Shown in pieces: positions 1 through 11,199 of a DNA stretch of 64,000 nt. This DNA comes from Ixodes scapularis (lineage: Eukaryota; Arthropoda; Arachnida; Ixodida; Ixodidae), in contig NW_024609857.1 of assembly GCF_016920785.2 (NCBI RefSeq), positions 193,949,027-194,013,026 on the forward strand. Reading direction: 5' to 3'. The notes under the pieces are model-generated. The model was given only the letters and a program-made list of their open reading frames with translations. It was not told the DNA's origin and did not search any database. A program made the position numbers and the translations under genes. Numbering within the stretch: position 1 is the stretch's first letter; each line of letters begins with the position of its first letter.

Positions 1-46
1 TCCAGTTCATATACTCGCTGAACATGAGGGTAGAATGTACCAGCAG

Positions 47-3000
47 AGGGCAGGTGTCTGGATAGAAAGAGTTTAGTTGTCGCACCAAGCGGCTAACGAA
101 CAAAAAAGGGTACTACTCTGATGAAAACGCCAAAAAACGTGGATCTCGGCTTGACACTAACAGCAACACACAGTACCTATTTTACTGGCTAAGGGGTACT
201 AAATCATTATTTTCAGCTACCTAATCAAACTAAATATTCTTCCCGGCTTGCTTTTTAGGGAAATCTCTAAATTTACAAGAACTTATAAGACAACGGCTAA
301 AAAAAAAAAGCAATGGCAAAACCAACAATCGAATTCGCCTGCTCTCCAGTAGCACGACATCTATGGTACGCAGACCTGCAGAATGAGCAAGCAGTCTAGA
401 AAACAGAATATGTCCTATATTTAATTTTGTTTCATGCTGCAAAGCAAGCGCTGGAAGGAGGTTTCCCGATATTAACGAAATTTCTTGCAATCAGTTGAGA
501 ACAAGTTAAAGCAGTGAACTTGCTCTTGCCCCTGGCATAACGTTTTAGTGTTGCCCATGTAAACTCATATAAATTTGTAAATAAAAACAAAGAAGACTAA
601 CCGTCATTAAAAAAATCTGTAGCTTTGGCAAATAAAAGTTACCTCAGTGAACAAAATATGTGAGATACAGTTGTACAGCGTCCATTTGTGTGCTTAACCA
701 ATTTTGAGGCCAATCGGCGACAATGAAAAGAAGACGTTCGAGTACAATTAAGGGAAAGACAGAAAGGTTGCATACCTAGAACAAAAAAATTTAGAACGAC
801 CACGGGCAGGAAAATCAGGTGAGGCTTTCGGAGCGACTCCCTGCAATGGACCTGCGCAGACCACAGAACAAGATCGGTCAGAGCTTGAAGCCATAAGGTG
901 CTTCATGCCATGAAGTTCTAGAAATAGCTGCAATTGGAAGCAAAGTGCATTTCAATTCTCTGTAGAACGAAGAGTTTAATAGCTAGTATGCATTCATAAG
1001 GTGATACAGTCATGAATGCACAGACTTTTCAATGCAGCACTATATCACCAAATTGTTAACCATGCCGGGCAACACTAAAAACCGAGAGCATTATTCCAAA
1101 CTATCTCAGCTTAAAGTTAACCACGACAGAAGCTTCAAGCCATCCTTGCAAATTCAGTGCACAAAGCAAGCCATGTGACCTTCTTGTTGGACGCCATGGT
1201 ACGTCGAGCTTATAATCACGTGTCATGCTGTTTTTGCTGCAATGGCTTGTAGTGTCAAAAGTGGTCCAGCTTAGAGACGCAAAGTATAGACATTTGTTAG
1301 TGGGGCCCTGACCTAGTCTGCAGCTACATTGCGAAATAGGACGTTCCAACCGGGATGTTTGCTGCCTGTAACCACACGACCAGCTTGTGCCCAGCGATTG
1401 TTCGAGCTGAGTATATGTCATCGACAGTGCCGCTATTTGACAAGCATTTTTATGAATTTTAAACATGACTGACTTACAGAGAGACTGCATCTCAACGTCT
1501 AATGACTTGGGATACCTAACTGAATACTGATATATTAACTAAATGCAAAACAATTACCTGGCAGGCATTACATTTTTCAAGAGGCTAGGTCGACGTCGCA
1601 GTAAGTTGAAACAGTCGATGCGTAATAGGACAATACAAACAAAAATATGACTTAGAATTCCTTTTGCACCCCCAAAATGATGTGTTTTTGAAGGTAAGAT
1701 ACACAATGTTCTTGATTCAGAAAGTGCCTCAGCTGTACAAATGCATACGCAGTAAGGGCACTCGCGAAGCCTATTCTACTCAGCTCTGTGCAGGTTAAGC
1801 TAAGTTAGAGTATAGAAGTACACGCTCACTGACACCATGAGAAAGGCAGGGAGAAGTCTCCGTTGTTCCACCTCCAGCCCGTCTGCTACCTTCGATGACG
1901 TTTCAGCACCTGATGAGCCTGGAGCGAGCACATGTGTCCAAAGCGGGGTGAAAAGCACAAGCACGTGCTGGTGGACGCCCAGCCATTCTCTTTTTGTCAT
2001 CGGCTATACTACATATCTTTAGTAAGACATACTTTTAAGTGAGAAAAAGTATTGCAAATATGCATTCCACCTTAAAGATAACTACAGTTGCCATTCACCA
2101 TTTTCCAAATAAGTGCTCCCACCTATCGGAACATCTACACATGTGGTGCGTGAGTGGGTTCAGGACTGAGAGGCTAGAAAACGAAGCGCTCACAAGGCTT
2201 GTCTGGCCCTTCCAACCATGCGGATACATTCGTCGAAAATCCCCGATTCCTAGACAAAATGATTAAGAATGGGCAAATCTTGTCTACGCCCCAGGTAGAA
2301 CATTGAATTGTGATTCCCCCATATTGTGCGAACCATCCTTCAAACTGCGGTACCACCTGCAAATGAACTATGTTGTGCTGCGGCACGCGTCCATGCTGCC
2401 TGCTTCAGAGGAAAACCACTGCTCGTGTTGAAGATGACATCCCACAATGACCGGCAATAATGTTTAACAAACTAAAATAAAATTGATAACATTCAATAGA
2501 CATAGGTAGGCTCACAAAGTGTCGACAACATGATTGTTGTTGTAGGTTTTACTCTTGCATACAAACAAAAGTGACTTCCTCTTTCCTCCGATGTACAGTA
2601 AAACTCCCTCATCTTCGTGGCCCCTATTTCTTCTTGAATCGGTCACAGAGGACATAATCGCAGCCACTGAATTCCGCAAAATTAAAGGCTGTGAAAATTA
2701 AAGGTTCGCTAACAGTAAGGGTTTTACTTTTCTTCCGTGTGTCACATGATGTTAACATTTCAAGGAGGCTGAAGGTATTGGTCTAAGAAAAAATTGACCT
2801 ATGAAAAAAAAAGCCCTTCTCCAGGTTAGGCACGCGAGGTCCTTTTGCACTACCTATAAGGTGGCAAGTTTGTTTCGGCAGAGCTTTTGGTAAAACGGAG
2901 TCACAAAAGTATATAGCTATACTTGGCGTCTACTATTTTGTGTTGCATTATAAAGCTAGAGTAGATTCCACAGTGCTTCAGCACAGCACTGATTGTTGCG

Positions 3001-3803
3001 AGAGCAGCTGTGGTTTAGTGTTGCATCTCATCTGCATTATCTAGAGAAACTAGCGCTGACACTGTTGGAGCACTCCAAATAATAACAGCCGACTGTAGAA
3101 GCATTGAGAGATGCACACATGCGAACTGTGCATTTCTTAAAAGTGGATTCGAGCAAAGGTAAAAACAATATGTATACTTACGGCGGCCATACTTGCCTTT
3201 CCCAAGCACGACCACTTTTCCCTCGGTAGCACCATCCAGTAAGAATCACCAGCAACGAGCCCATGAGACGCCGCCGACTCCTGGATTGAATGACGACCCG
3301 CCTGAGGTCTTGGAAGGAGATCCGGAACACTGCTTTAGGCCAGATGTTGCATCTGGTGGGGCAAGGACTAAAAGTAAAAATTAACAAATTTATCTGAGGC
3401 GCTACATTCCAATAGGATAGCAGTATTTTTTTAGGCCAGTGATGCGTTTTAATTAAACACAAATGGTTGGTTTACATGATGAACCAGCAGCCCCTATTTT
3501 GCTTAAGTGTAACGCAGTGTCTAACGTTAAGTCCGACGGAACCCGAAATAAAAATTAGTTACGCCCAACGTAACTGTCAAGCATTCGAGTTACGTCCAAC
3601 GTAACCCAAAACAAAAATTAAAGTTACCATATTAACTCGAAAATAGGTCGAACCCTATTTGTCGGACCCACGGAGAATAAAAAAAAAATAATTCAAATAT
3701 AGGTCGACCTTTTTTTATTTTTGGAACAGGGGAAATTTTGGGCAAGAGAAACAAACCTTTATTTACATCACTCTAAGCTAAATCACGGGGCGATGCCAAA
3801 AAT
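47..3803. repeat. Long direct duplication, copy A
   Basis: This segment matches 58778-62694 in the same orientation along its whole length, at roughly 90% identity by eye. Copy B is longer only because of one 163-bp MITE plus its 8-bp target duplication. The right boundary lies inside the Tigger-like remnant: the two copies share its first ~170 bp and then diverge. The segment holds scattered exon-like pieces on the reverse strand, the clearest at 3182-3367, but no intact gene. A block around 2640-2680 also recurs at 29629-29665 in opposite orientation, so part of it is a dispersed repeat. It is either an old segmental duplication of a gene fragment or a large repeat family; this window cannot separate the two. 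Confidence 0.9.
3182..3367 (-). pseudogene. Exon remnant with kinase-like glycine loop (copy A)
   Basis: Read on the reverse strand, this is bounded by a pyrimidine-rich acceptor ending in TTTTAG and a donor GTAAGT. Near its 3' end it encodes VVVLGKGKYG, which fits the G-x-G-x-x-G ATP-binding loop of protein kinases; the LGKG-x-YG form resembles ASK/STE-type MAP3Ks. An in-frame TGA stands upstream of the loop, where the paralogue at 62056-62241 has a Cys codon, so this copy cannot encode the full exon. No further kinase exon (VAIK, HRD or DFG) was found in either duplicate. The forward strand is also open here, so the reverse-strand reading is a hypothesis resting on splice signals and the loop. 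Confidence 0.3.
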
Positions 3804-4435
3804 TTAATCACCGTCAGAACTTCTGGAAATGTCAACGTCGTCCGAAGCTTCGTCAGCTTGGTAGACATCCTCGCAAATTCGCAACAATACTTCACTGACA
3901 ACGTTGAAAATGACGACAAGAAGAAACGAAAGGAGGTGCGAAGCGACGAAAGACAGACTACAAAGACGCAAGCACAGCCGCCGTGTCGCCACGAGCAACG
4001 CGCGAGCCGAGCGTTGGCCGAGCTGCCTCAAGCAACAAACAAAAATAACCTTCGTTTTTTTTGTTGTTGTTTTTTTTGCGCGTTTGCGAGGATGGAGGGC
4101 AAAGTGCTTGGCGCATCGCGTTCCTCTCCTTCCCCGTTGCCCAGCAAGGGGAACGCTAGCGGCTAGAGGCGTGATGGCGAAACCCGACGCCCAAGAGATG
4201 TGCGCGATAGCGGCACCGGCCACCGCGGGCGGGCCATTTCGGTTGTTTTTGTGCACCAAAAGCTTTTTGAAACACAACACGGCGCGGCTCTACTGCAACG
4301 CCGGCTCGGTGACTCGGTAGCTCCATGCCTCCGGTAGGGTCGCAAAGTTTGGTCTCGAATGTAGGTCGAAATTCTTCGGTCACGATTTCCAAAAAAAAAA
4401 TGAGAAAAGGTCGTCTTATATACGAATAAACACGG
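3627..4435 (-). mobile_element. Pogo/Tigger-like DNA transposon remnant
   Basis: The 809-bp block is flanked by TA on both sides (3625-3626 and 4436-4437). Its ends are imperfect inverted repeats: CCATATTAACTCGAAAATAG on the left, and CCGTGTTTATTCGTATATAA when the right end is read in reverse. TA duplications and termini of this type are typical of pogo/Tigger-like Tc1-mariner elements. On the reverse strand, the reading frame ending at 3804 closes with an acidic tail (EDVYQADEASDDVDISRSSD), as seen at the C-terminus of some pogo-class transposases. The DDE core is missing, so it is an internally deleted copy. The middle contains A/T homopolymers and a CpG-rich stretch. Confidence 0.6.
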
Positions 4436-5019
4436 TAGTGAGCCGCGCGACGAGACACACATTATGAAAGCGATTTGTGCGAGCGACCAAGGCGATGAGC
4501 GACGTTTTCTAGAAGCCCAAGAACCGAGCGGCGGAAGCAGCGAGATTGAGAAATCTTCGTCGCTCGGCGCTGGCACTCGTAGCTTCTCGCCGTCGCTCGT
4601 CTCGTTTATCGCTATATTGCTTAGAGCTTAGGCACTTAGAGCGCCTTAGAAAGGCGCTCAAAGTGCTTACCATTGCATTAGGACCAGCCTCGCATCCAAC
4701 CGTAACCAGTTTGACTTTTTTTTTTAAGCCGCCCAGGTTAACATCGTACATACATCGTTTTCAAGCACGGCTCCTCGTTCATCGCTCGATTTACATTTTC
4801 GGCAAATGACAAACCGCGATGAAACACAATTATTCTAGTTCAAAATTGTCACGAACAGTTGGCACGCATGCTTACACTGTAGCGCACCTAACGTAATTTA
4901 AAAGTAGAACGAAAACGGGACGAGATTCGCTTACCGCTTCACGGAGACAGACGCCCGAGATCCTAGGCCTGACGGCCGAACTTGGAAGTCGCCTGCGATC
5001 CGGCTATCGGACGAGTCGA
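4436..5019. other. Intergenic, moderately CpG-rich, with a short hairpin
   Basis: No supported gene. At 4632-4664 the sequence folds on itself: CACTTAGAGCGCCTT is followed by a 3-nt loop and AAGGCGCTCAAAGTG, 14 of 15 pairs matching, and weaker pairing continues outward. Reading frames here are short and lack recognisable domains. Confidence 0.4.
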
Positions 5020-5245
5020 GCCGGCCGCGCAGCCGGCGCTGCGCTGACCCAGGTTTAGACCTGTGCGCCGCCGCGCCGCGCCGCCGCCGCCGCCTGTTTG
5101 GCTCTCGCCGCCCTGCGCCGCCGCCGGTATCCCCAGTGCCAGCACGCCGCCGCCGCCGCCGCACAATAAATCCGACGCGCCGCCGGCGCCGCCATCTTTT
5201 TTTTTTTTTTTTTTTTGGGGGGGGGGGGGGGAGGGGAGGGGGGGG
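5020..5245. repeat. GC-rich repeat ending in a T20/G-run tract
   Basis: A CGCCGC-rich block ends in about 20 T (5197-5216) followed by a long, nearly pure G tract. The part around 5045-5070, read in reverse, contains GGCGCACAGGTCTA. The same string occurs in forward orientation near 10062, so this is an inverted partner of the block at 9880-10110. The long reading frames across it are low-complexity (poly-Ala, poly-Pro) and are not credible genes. Confidence 0.5.
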
Positions 5246-5429
5246 ATTGGTGTTTTTTTTTCTGCTTCTGCATGAGTTTTACCTACTATATTATGCATAA
5301 AAAATGAATAGATTTTTTTGCCTTTCATTTTTACTCTTGTAAATATATCAATAAATGTAGAAGTTCCATAAAAAACGGAGACACGGAACGATAAAAGAAA
5401 TGAACAAAACAACAACACTCAAACACCGT

Positions 5430-6385
5430 TTGTAGTTTATTTTAACAACGAACGTTGATACATATACCTCAAAACCCTCACCACCAAAAAAGAAACACCT
5501 CCTCTTCTCATGATTCAGACATATCTAAATGATTCACACCAACCAGCCACCCTGATGACCTCGCTTGAGGGCTGACCAGCTACATAGAATAACAGGCAAC
5601 TCCAGCTCCTGCACAGCCCTTACAATTCTTAGAAAACAGACACAAAAGACGCCCGCCAAGGTGCTCTCAATTACCAGAGGTCAAAATACGCATGGTCTCC
5701 CTCAGAACTCTCCTACCATTGCTATTGTTGGGCGAGTTGGTATTGTGCGTGAGAAAACATGATTGCGCTTTGAGACAGACGGAGGAAGAACACAACCGAA
5801 CGCTTACTTTCAACTGATTTAATCCAAGAGCCTCAGCGTAGATACACACTGCGTCACCGCACCACATCTCAACCAATCCGCGGCCCCGCCGCGGACCGCA
5901 AATACACTATCTCTTTTTCTGCAAAGTCAATTGAAACCACGCATGACTGCAGGTGCAAACCATTATTTGCTTCTTCTACTGTTCTCGCTAGGCACAAAGA
6001 TAAGACTGTTAGAGAGATAATTGAGGCGGACGCCATCAATAGTTTCGGCACGTGTTGTGCACGAGTTTTTTTTCTGGCACCCCTGAGGACCACCCGAAAA
6101 GGAGGTTAACCTTTGTAATTTGTGCTGAGCTTTGAAAACTAAATTTACACTGAACCTCTCTGCCACTGATATAAAGTTATGAGATCCCAAGGTAGTAAGG
6201 CACACATTCTTTACAATCGGTTTTTTCACAGGAGCCGGATTAAACGTACGTTCCTGACACCTTGAGCACAACTGTAACAATCCCATCCTGGTGTAATTGT
6301 CAAAATGGTTGTGAACGAAAATTGAGCTTGGCAGAAGGTTTTGTCGGTTTTTATCTAGAAATACCTGACAGGAGTAGAGCAACAG
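5430..6385 (-). mobile_element. Penelope-like retroelement, 5'-truncated, reverse copy
   Basis: The reverse strand reads from the distal reverse-transcriptase domain toward a 3' UTR. A piece with PVKKPIVKNVCLTTLGSHNF, then FSVNLVFKAQHKLQRLTSF, matches the post-RT region of Penelope-like elements (usually a PY-x-GLSH-like block, then a VVFxAPxKLxRL-like block). The same two blocks occur in the forward copy at 7075-7230. The 3' part around 5430-5560 matches 7500-8040 (the shared TGGTTGGTGTGAATCATTTAG-like stretch and the AAATAAACTA terminus) with deletions. No GIY-YIG endonuclease motif is readable. The catalytic RT half is missing. Confidence 0.7.
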
Positions 6386-6391
6386 TCCATT

Positions 6392-8053
6392 GTCAATCAA
6401 AAACCCTGAGCAGTTGATTGAAATATTGAATCCGCATCATGGGAGAAGGTGCGATGTGACAACTGTAGCCATCAAGGACTTATGCTACTCTATGGATAAG
6501 TCGGAGCTGTTAATAAGGGTCAGGAGGTGGTGTGATGATAATCTAGTGAAGTTGCAGTCTGCCACTGGGATTGGTGTAGATAGTTTTATCAGCATTCTGG
6601 AGTTTCATTTAGAGTCCACTGCCGTAGACTTTGATGGTTCTCTTTTTATTCAAAAACAGGGTGTGTGTATCGGGTCGTGAATTGCTCCAGTGTTGTCCGA
6701 GATTTTTTTTTTTAAACGAGGCTTATGTACACGTTGACACGGTTGTGCGGTCCTTGTCAATTGGACCGCACAATCCTGCCATCACAACAGTCGAATTAAG
6801 TACTTATAGACCCACTGTTGCACACGGAAAAGGGCCTGTGCTGGAGGTACGGCAAGGAACCAGCCAAGCCTCTGTTGGCAGCTGACAGCTGTCACTTGAA
6901 AATAGTTAAGAGTGGTGTAATTGCGTCTGCGATAGATAACGCCTGTAAAGAATCCCGTATGTTTTGGGTTGGTGAGGCAGTTGAGTTGCAAAAGATGCGT
7001 CGTTTGGAAGCGGGCCATCACCGCGATGTAATTGTTAGTTGTGCTCAAGGTGCTGAAGGTTTAATCCGGCTCCTGTGGAAAAACCGGTTGTGAAGAATGT
7101 TGTGTGTGTGCCTTACTACTATGGAATCTCTCATAACTTTATATCAGTGGCAAATGGGTTCGGTGTAATTTTAATTTTCAAAGCTCAGCACAAATTAGAA
7201 AGGTCAACCCCCTTTCTGATGGTCTTCAGGGGCGCCAGAAAAAAAAAAAACATAAGAACCCAGATGTAACTTTTCAGGCAGGAGTGGTGTACGGGACCCT
7301 CTCATTTTGTCGAAACTCGTTTCGTGGAATTACGTATCGCAGACAACTTTTCATGGGCACACGTTTCTCGGAAACGCGTTTTGTCGACACGATCGTTTCA
7401 TCGACACTCGTTAAGCGAATTGCACGCTGTAGGGACATCTCGTCACGCGTGTATCATATTAGTAAGGGTTCTGATGGAGTTGTCTGTTATCGCATGTGGC
7501 TGGTCAGTCATCAAGCGGGGTCGTCTGGGTGGCAGGTTGGTGTGACCATGAATCATTTGGATCTGTCTGAATGTCCGGCTTTCAGTGACCTACACTCTAA
7601 AAAAAGGGTGTATTCTTACACCCTTTGTTCCAAGACACTCCAAAACTTCAGACGTCGATCTGACAGTACTAACTTTCACGAGAGGCTTGATAGTCGTGTG
7701 GTACAAGATATTAAAATAGCTAATGTACGTTTTACTAACTACAAAAAAAAAGAATATTAATAATCGGGGTTTTCTTGGCCCAGCGGCGAAACCTCAGTGT
7801 TTTCTTTCTGTGGTCTTTGATACGTACTTTAGCTATTTAATCAGTCATATCGCTCCGTTATCAAGCCCCTTGTAAAATATATGGCCGTCTGTGCGCTGTA
7901 CGTCAAACTGAAGTTTTGGGGTGCGTTATATGGGACAAAAGGGTGCATGGTGATACCTTTTTTTTTAATTAGTTCTTTTTTGGTGGCGAGGGTCTTGACG
8001 TATATATAAGAGCGTTCCTTGTTCAAATAAACTATACCAGTTTTTTTTTTTTC
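6392..8053 (+). mobile_element. Penelope-like retroelement, degenerate, forward copy
   Basis: The frame 6390-6680 encodes an RT segment with FISILEFHLESTAVDFDGSL followed by FIQKQGVCIGS, a typical Penelope-like RT block (LExxLxSTxVxFDGSLFxQxxGVCIGS). A stop follows, then IAPVLSEIFF in frame. The catalytic DD box is deleted. 6818-7093 carries GLCWRYGKEPAKPLLAADSC and further post-RT sequence, and 7075-7230 the C-terminal blocks shared with the reverse copy. A dispersed repeat (7300-7470) and an ACACCC-family scrap (7592-7630) interrupt the distal part. The 3' end near 8050 has TATATATAAGAGCG and an AATAAA signal. The region is a relic: several frames are needed and no endonuclease domain can be read. 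A 10-bp-arm hairpin TGTGCGGTCC/GGACCGCACA lies at about 6743-6771. Confidence 0.75.
7300..7470 (+). repeat. Dispersed GTCGA/ACGCG-rich repeat
   Basis: The segment runs from TTTTGTCGAAACTCG to GCACGCTGTAGGGACAT and onward. The same order of motifs (CGTTTCATCGACACT, then ACGCTGTAGGGACAT, then CGCGTGT) occurs in reverse complement at 63840-63960. It sits inside the forward Penelope-like copy and has no coding signal. Its class was not identified. Confidence 0.6.
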
Positions 8054-8076
8054 AAGAAAAAAAGGAAGCTTTGGGC

Positions 8077-8150
8077 ATTTATTTATTTATTTATTTGTTT
8101 ACTAAAGTACCCTCAGGGCCCGAAGGCATTACAGAGGTGGAGAGCACATA
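8077..8150 (-). mobile_element. LINE 3' tail fragment
   Basis: TTTATTTATTTATTTATTTG is followed by a stretch ending in a GGGCCCGAAGGC-like sequence. Read in reverse this is a short 3' UTR followed by an (AAAT)n tail, as at 18696-18770 and 45411-45470. No coding sequence is attached. Confidence 0.45.
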
Positions 8151-8159
8151 CATGAAACA

Positions 8160-8555
8160 AAGATGTTCGTATACGCGACGCAGTCTTACGAGATTTGGTT
8201 ATGAGAGAAAAAAGTGATGATTTTGGCTCTGGAACGTGTACGTCTTGATAACATATATATCGTAGAATCCAGCTACATGTGTCTTAATTCTCCACATAAA
8301 GGTGAAATTACTAATTTCAGTAAATTAGTAATTAGGTTCGCAAGGAGTCAAGCACTTTTTACTCGAGTTCTGAAAACAGGTATAAAAGCTGTGTTTGAGA
8401 CTTGTTGTCTTGTGCGTTATTTTTATCGTTCCGTGTCTCCGGTTACTATGGAAGTTCTTCACCAGCTCGCCTGTGTTTTTAAAGTGTTATGACGGAATGA
8501 ACGGTTTTGTAGACCGCAAAACGATTTAATGAAATTTTTGTGAAATAATTTGTCA
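8160..8555. other. Nothing recognised
   Basis: AT-rich sequence. One 92-codon frame (8214-8492) shows no domain, signal peptide or composition that would support it. Confidence 0.4.
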
Positions 8556-8559
8556 CAAA

Positions 8560-9800
8560 AGGGCTATTCGCGTCCGTTTTCAGGCTTCTTTCAAACATAT
8601 TTTATTTCGATCTACACGCCTGGCTTGTTCCTGTCACGTCGTGTTTCAGGGGTCCTTCTTTCTCGTTTCCACGTCGGGATCCAGCGTCGGGGGTCGAAGT
8701 CGAGCCCCCATCCGGTCGAGTCGGGGAGGCTCTCCTTACGGGTCTTTGCCGCCAGCGTATTTGCTTACATCTCCCGAGCTCAAAATTCTTGCGCCCTCGC
8801 ACATTTTGTTAATGTTGTCATGATCCTCTGTTATGCGTCTAGCCATCGTGGAGGGTGGCGTCGGCGTGATGCGCTAGTAATCGGAAGATCTGCCGCGGTG
8901 CAAGACGAGTTGGTTGAAATCGACGTCAACCACTGCAGGTTGTTCGTGAAAAAAAAAAAAAAAAGAGCTATCGTGCGGCAGCTTGGCGGCAATCCGGTGT
9001 GCCTTGCGGGGTAAACCCGGAAATGGTGTAGGTTTGATTGCTCACGTTGGTGAAGTGTCCGTGGAAAAGCCGGCCAAGTTTCGAGGTAGGAAGGCCGTTC
9101 GTGTACCATACCCTGTCCCTGACGCTGTATGGAGCTGGTCGATGTTTTGCATCGTAGGAACGCTTCCTGCCGTAAAGGTAAACGAGGTTCGCGTTTGCAG
9201 CGTCGCATTTCGCGCGGACGTCGCCGACCTCGTCGGGAAGCGGGGGAAATTCCATTGGTCGGTGTGGGACAAAGTTGAACAGGAGTTCGAACGGTGATGT
9301 CTGGAGTCCGGCGTACGGCTGCTGGTTCACTTGAAAGCTGGTTGCCTGGAGATAATATCGCTCCAATGGTCGATGCCGCCGTTGACGTTCTTTCGCGCAG
9401 ACATGGAAGGATTTTTCCGTTGGCGCGTTCGACCAAGCCGTTAGCTTCGGGAGCGTAAAGTACTGTTAGGGATGCTCTGAATGTGCCTGTCGGCGAAGTA
9501 CCGCGAAGCCGAACGAGAGGTTAGGACCCTGTCGTTGTCGGTGATGACGGCTTGCGGCGTACCGAATGAGTACGAGTTCTATAAATCGAAGGACGTGCTC
9601 GGTCGACTTGTTAGGCAAGGGGCGTGCGACAAGCGCGTGGTGAGGCGGAACGCGGTGATAAAATGCCTGTTGCCGTCGGTCCTCGTCTTGCGGAGGATCT
9701 TGCGCCGCGGCTGCCAGCCGGCGACATATTCTCTTACAAACGAAAATAAACAAGACGCCGAAGTACCTGAGTCTTCTAACGGACGCACTCTTCACAGCGA
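8560..9800 (-). mobile_element. Ty3/gypsy-type retrotransposon integrase region, decayed
   Basis: Reverse-strand frames in several phases join into a Ty3/gypsy integrase. The N-terminal zinc-domain end is FVREYVAGWQPRRKILRKTR (about 9660-9740). Core pieces include PNKSTEHVLRFI and, around 9380-9436, a LVERANGKILPCLRE block. The C-terminal part (8968-9366) has SPFELLFNFVPHRP and later VRDRVWYTNG, matching the SPFELLFG and GDLVLV-like motifs of gypsy integrases. At least three frameshifts and an A-run (8948-8963) break it. No LTR was found on either side, so only the pol 3' region survives. Polyprotein parts upstream (protease, RT, RNase H) are absent. Confidence 0.75.
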
Positions 9801-9879
9801 AGGCAACGTCCATACCTCTCCAGAAAAAAATAAAATAAAAAAGTGTGTTCCTTTTAATGGTATTTGCATCTTGCTTTCT

Positions 9880-10110
9880 AAATTCAAACGACTCCTTTCT
9901 CTCTCCCTCTCACTCTCTAATTTACACCCCCTCCCCCATTCCCCCACCCCTCCCCTCCCTCTTCCGCGCCACGCCGCCGCCGATCCGTTGATCCCCGCGC
10001 CGTCAACACGCTGCCGCCGGAGGTACAAACACCGGCGCGCCGCCGCCTGCGATTTCTGACCGGCGCACAGGTCTACCCAGGTTTACCACGCCTGGTTGAA
10101 CTATGAGAGG
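9880..10110. repeat. GC-rich repeat, inverted partner of 5020-5245
   Basis: A pyrimidine tract (CTCCCTCTCACTCTC, then C-rich runs) passes into CGCCGCCGC-rich sequence ending in GGCGCACAGGTCTACCCAGG. The last part is the reverse complement of the block near 5045-5070. It lies between the gypsy remnant and the next transposon. Confidence 0.45.
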
Positions 10111-10504
10111 CGCCGTCGAGTTGAGAGCCAAAGACGCAGTAGAAACGGACCGTAAAACATGTCCCCTACAACGCAGAACGAGCTAGCGACGCCAAAACCG
10201 CTACGTCGCCATCTCTGCGACGACCGGAAGCGTGGAAGCCGGGAAGTTAGAAAAAGCGCGGCAGCGGAAGCCACTGGGCGGAAGCTTTACGTTTCGGTTT
10301 CGCTTTTCTCCGACGCCGGCTAGGGTTGCGGGCTGGTGCGTTTGTGGCTGGTTGCGACGATGCGAGGGGCCACGAAAAGAGGCCGAGTTGGCCGAGTACG
10401 AGTCACGGCCCACGATACGAGCAACGGGCCGTTTGCCGCTGTCGACCGGCGATGCGGTATCCGCGGATTGGTGTCACGATAGGTTTGTTGCCGTGCAAGT
10501 TGAC
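10110..10504. other. CpG-rich spacer, no gene supported
   Basis: Overlapping frames on both strands are open because of high GC content. None shows a domain. Homology to the 14.8-15.8 kb element begins only at about 10505. Confidence 0.4.
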
Positions 10505-11199
10505 TCAAAGCTCGAAGTTATGCGGTTACCAAGTCCCGTTCCGGCACGAGCCGCACCACGTTTTCCGGTGCATCGCACGTGGAGGCCTTTCTACGCATTC
10601 AGTGACCGTAAAGATCGTGCCCGCTGTCTTCGGTGCTGTGGAAGAAGTTGTGAAACGGAAGAAGCATCAAAACCAAGGCGTTCAGGACTGCAGGCCGGGC
10701 CGCCGGTTCACTCTAAATGAGAGGCGACGTGTTTGCGCACGCTTTGAGGAAGCCTGCGCGTTTCGCCACGCCAGAACTCGCCGATCGCGACCAGACCAGC
10801 CGGACCACGAGTCCGAGAGGCGCTTGCGCAGCCAGGAACGGCACCGAGGTAGGAGCTGTTCGTTCTGCGCTACCATGCAGTGCTCTACAGTGCTCGGACC
10901 TCTCGGTTTCGTTCGTGCTTGCACCGAAGCCTTTGTGACCCCTTGGGACGCGCGAGTCGTACTTAGCAAAGGTTTGGACGGGGCCGCCCTCACCAAGCAG
11001 CTCCGCTATATTCCGCTTACTAATGATCGCAATAAAAGCATACGTTTGTTCTCGGGGAAAAAAAAATGAAAGCCGCTTACAACTCCCTGTAACACCGAAT
11101 TAGAGCGCAGCTCTTGAGGAGGAGGAGGGAAGGGCACGGGGGGGGTTAAACTAACCAGTGGGGGGTCACGTGACCTTGGGGGTCACGTGACCCCCAGTG

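Noticed and set aside
1101..1490. 129-codon reverse frame in the duplicated segment
   Set aside because: The paralogous region in copy B does not keep the frame open, and no motif is present.
3858..4320. Forward frames of 102 and 138 codons
   Set aside because: They are antisense to the Tigger-like remnant and differ in phase without motifs.
4963..5418. Reverse frames with long poly-Pro, poly-Lys and poly-Ala stretches
   Set aside because: They are translations of homopolymer and CGCCGC tracts with no domain.
8831..9014. Lysine-rich segment in frames around an A15 run
   Set aside because: It is the translation of an A-run inserted in the gypsy remnant.
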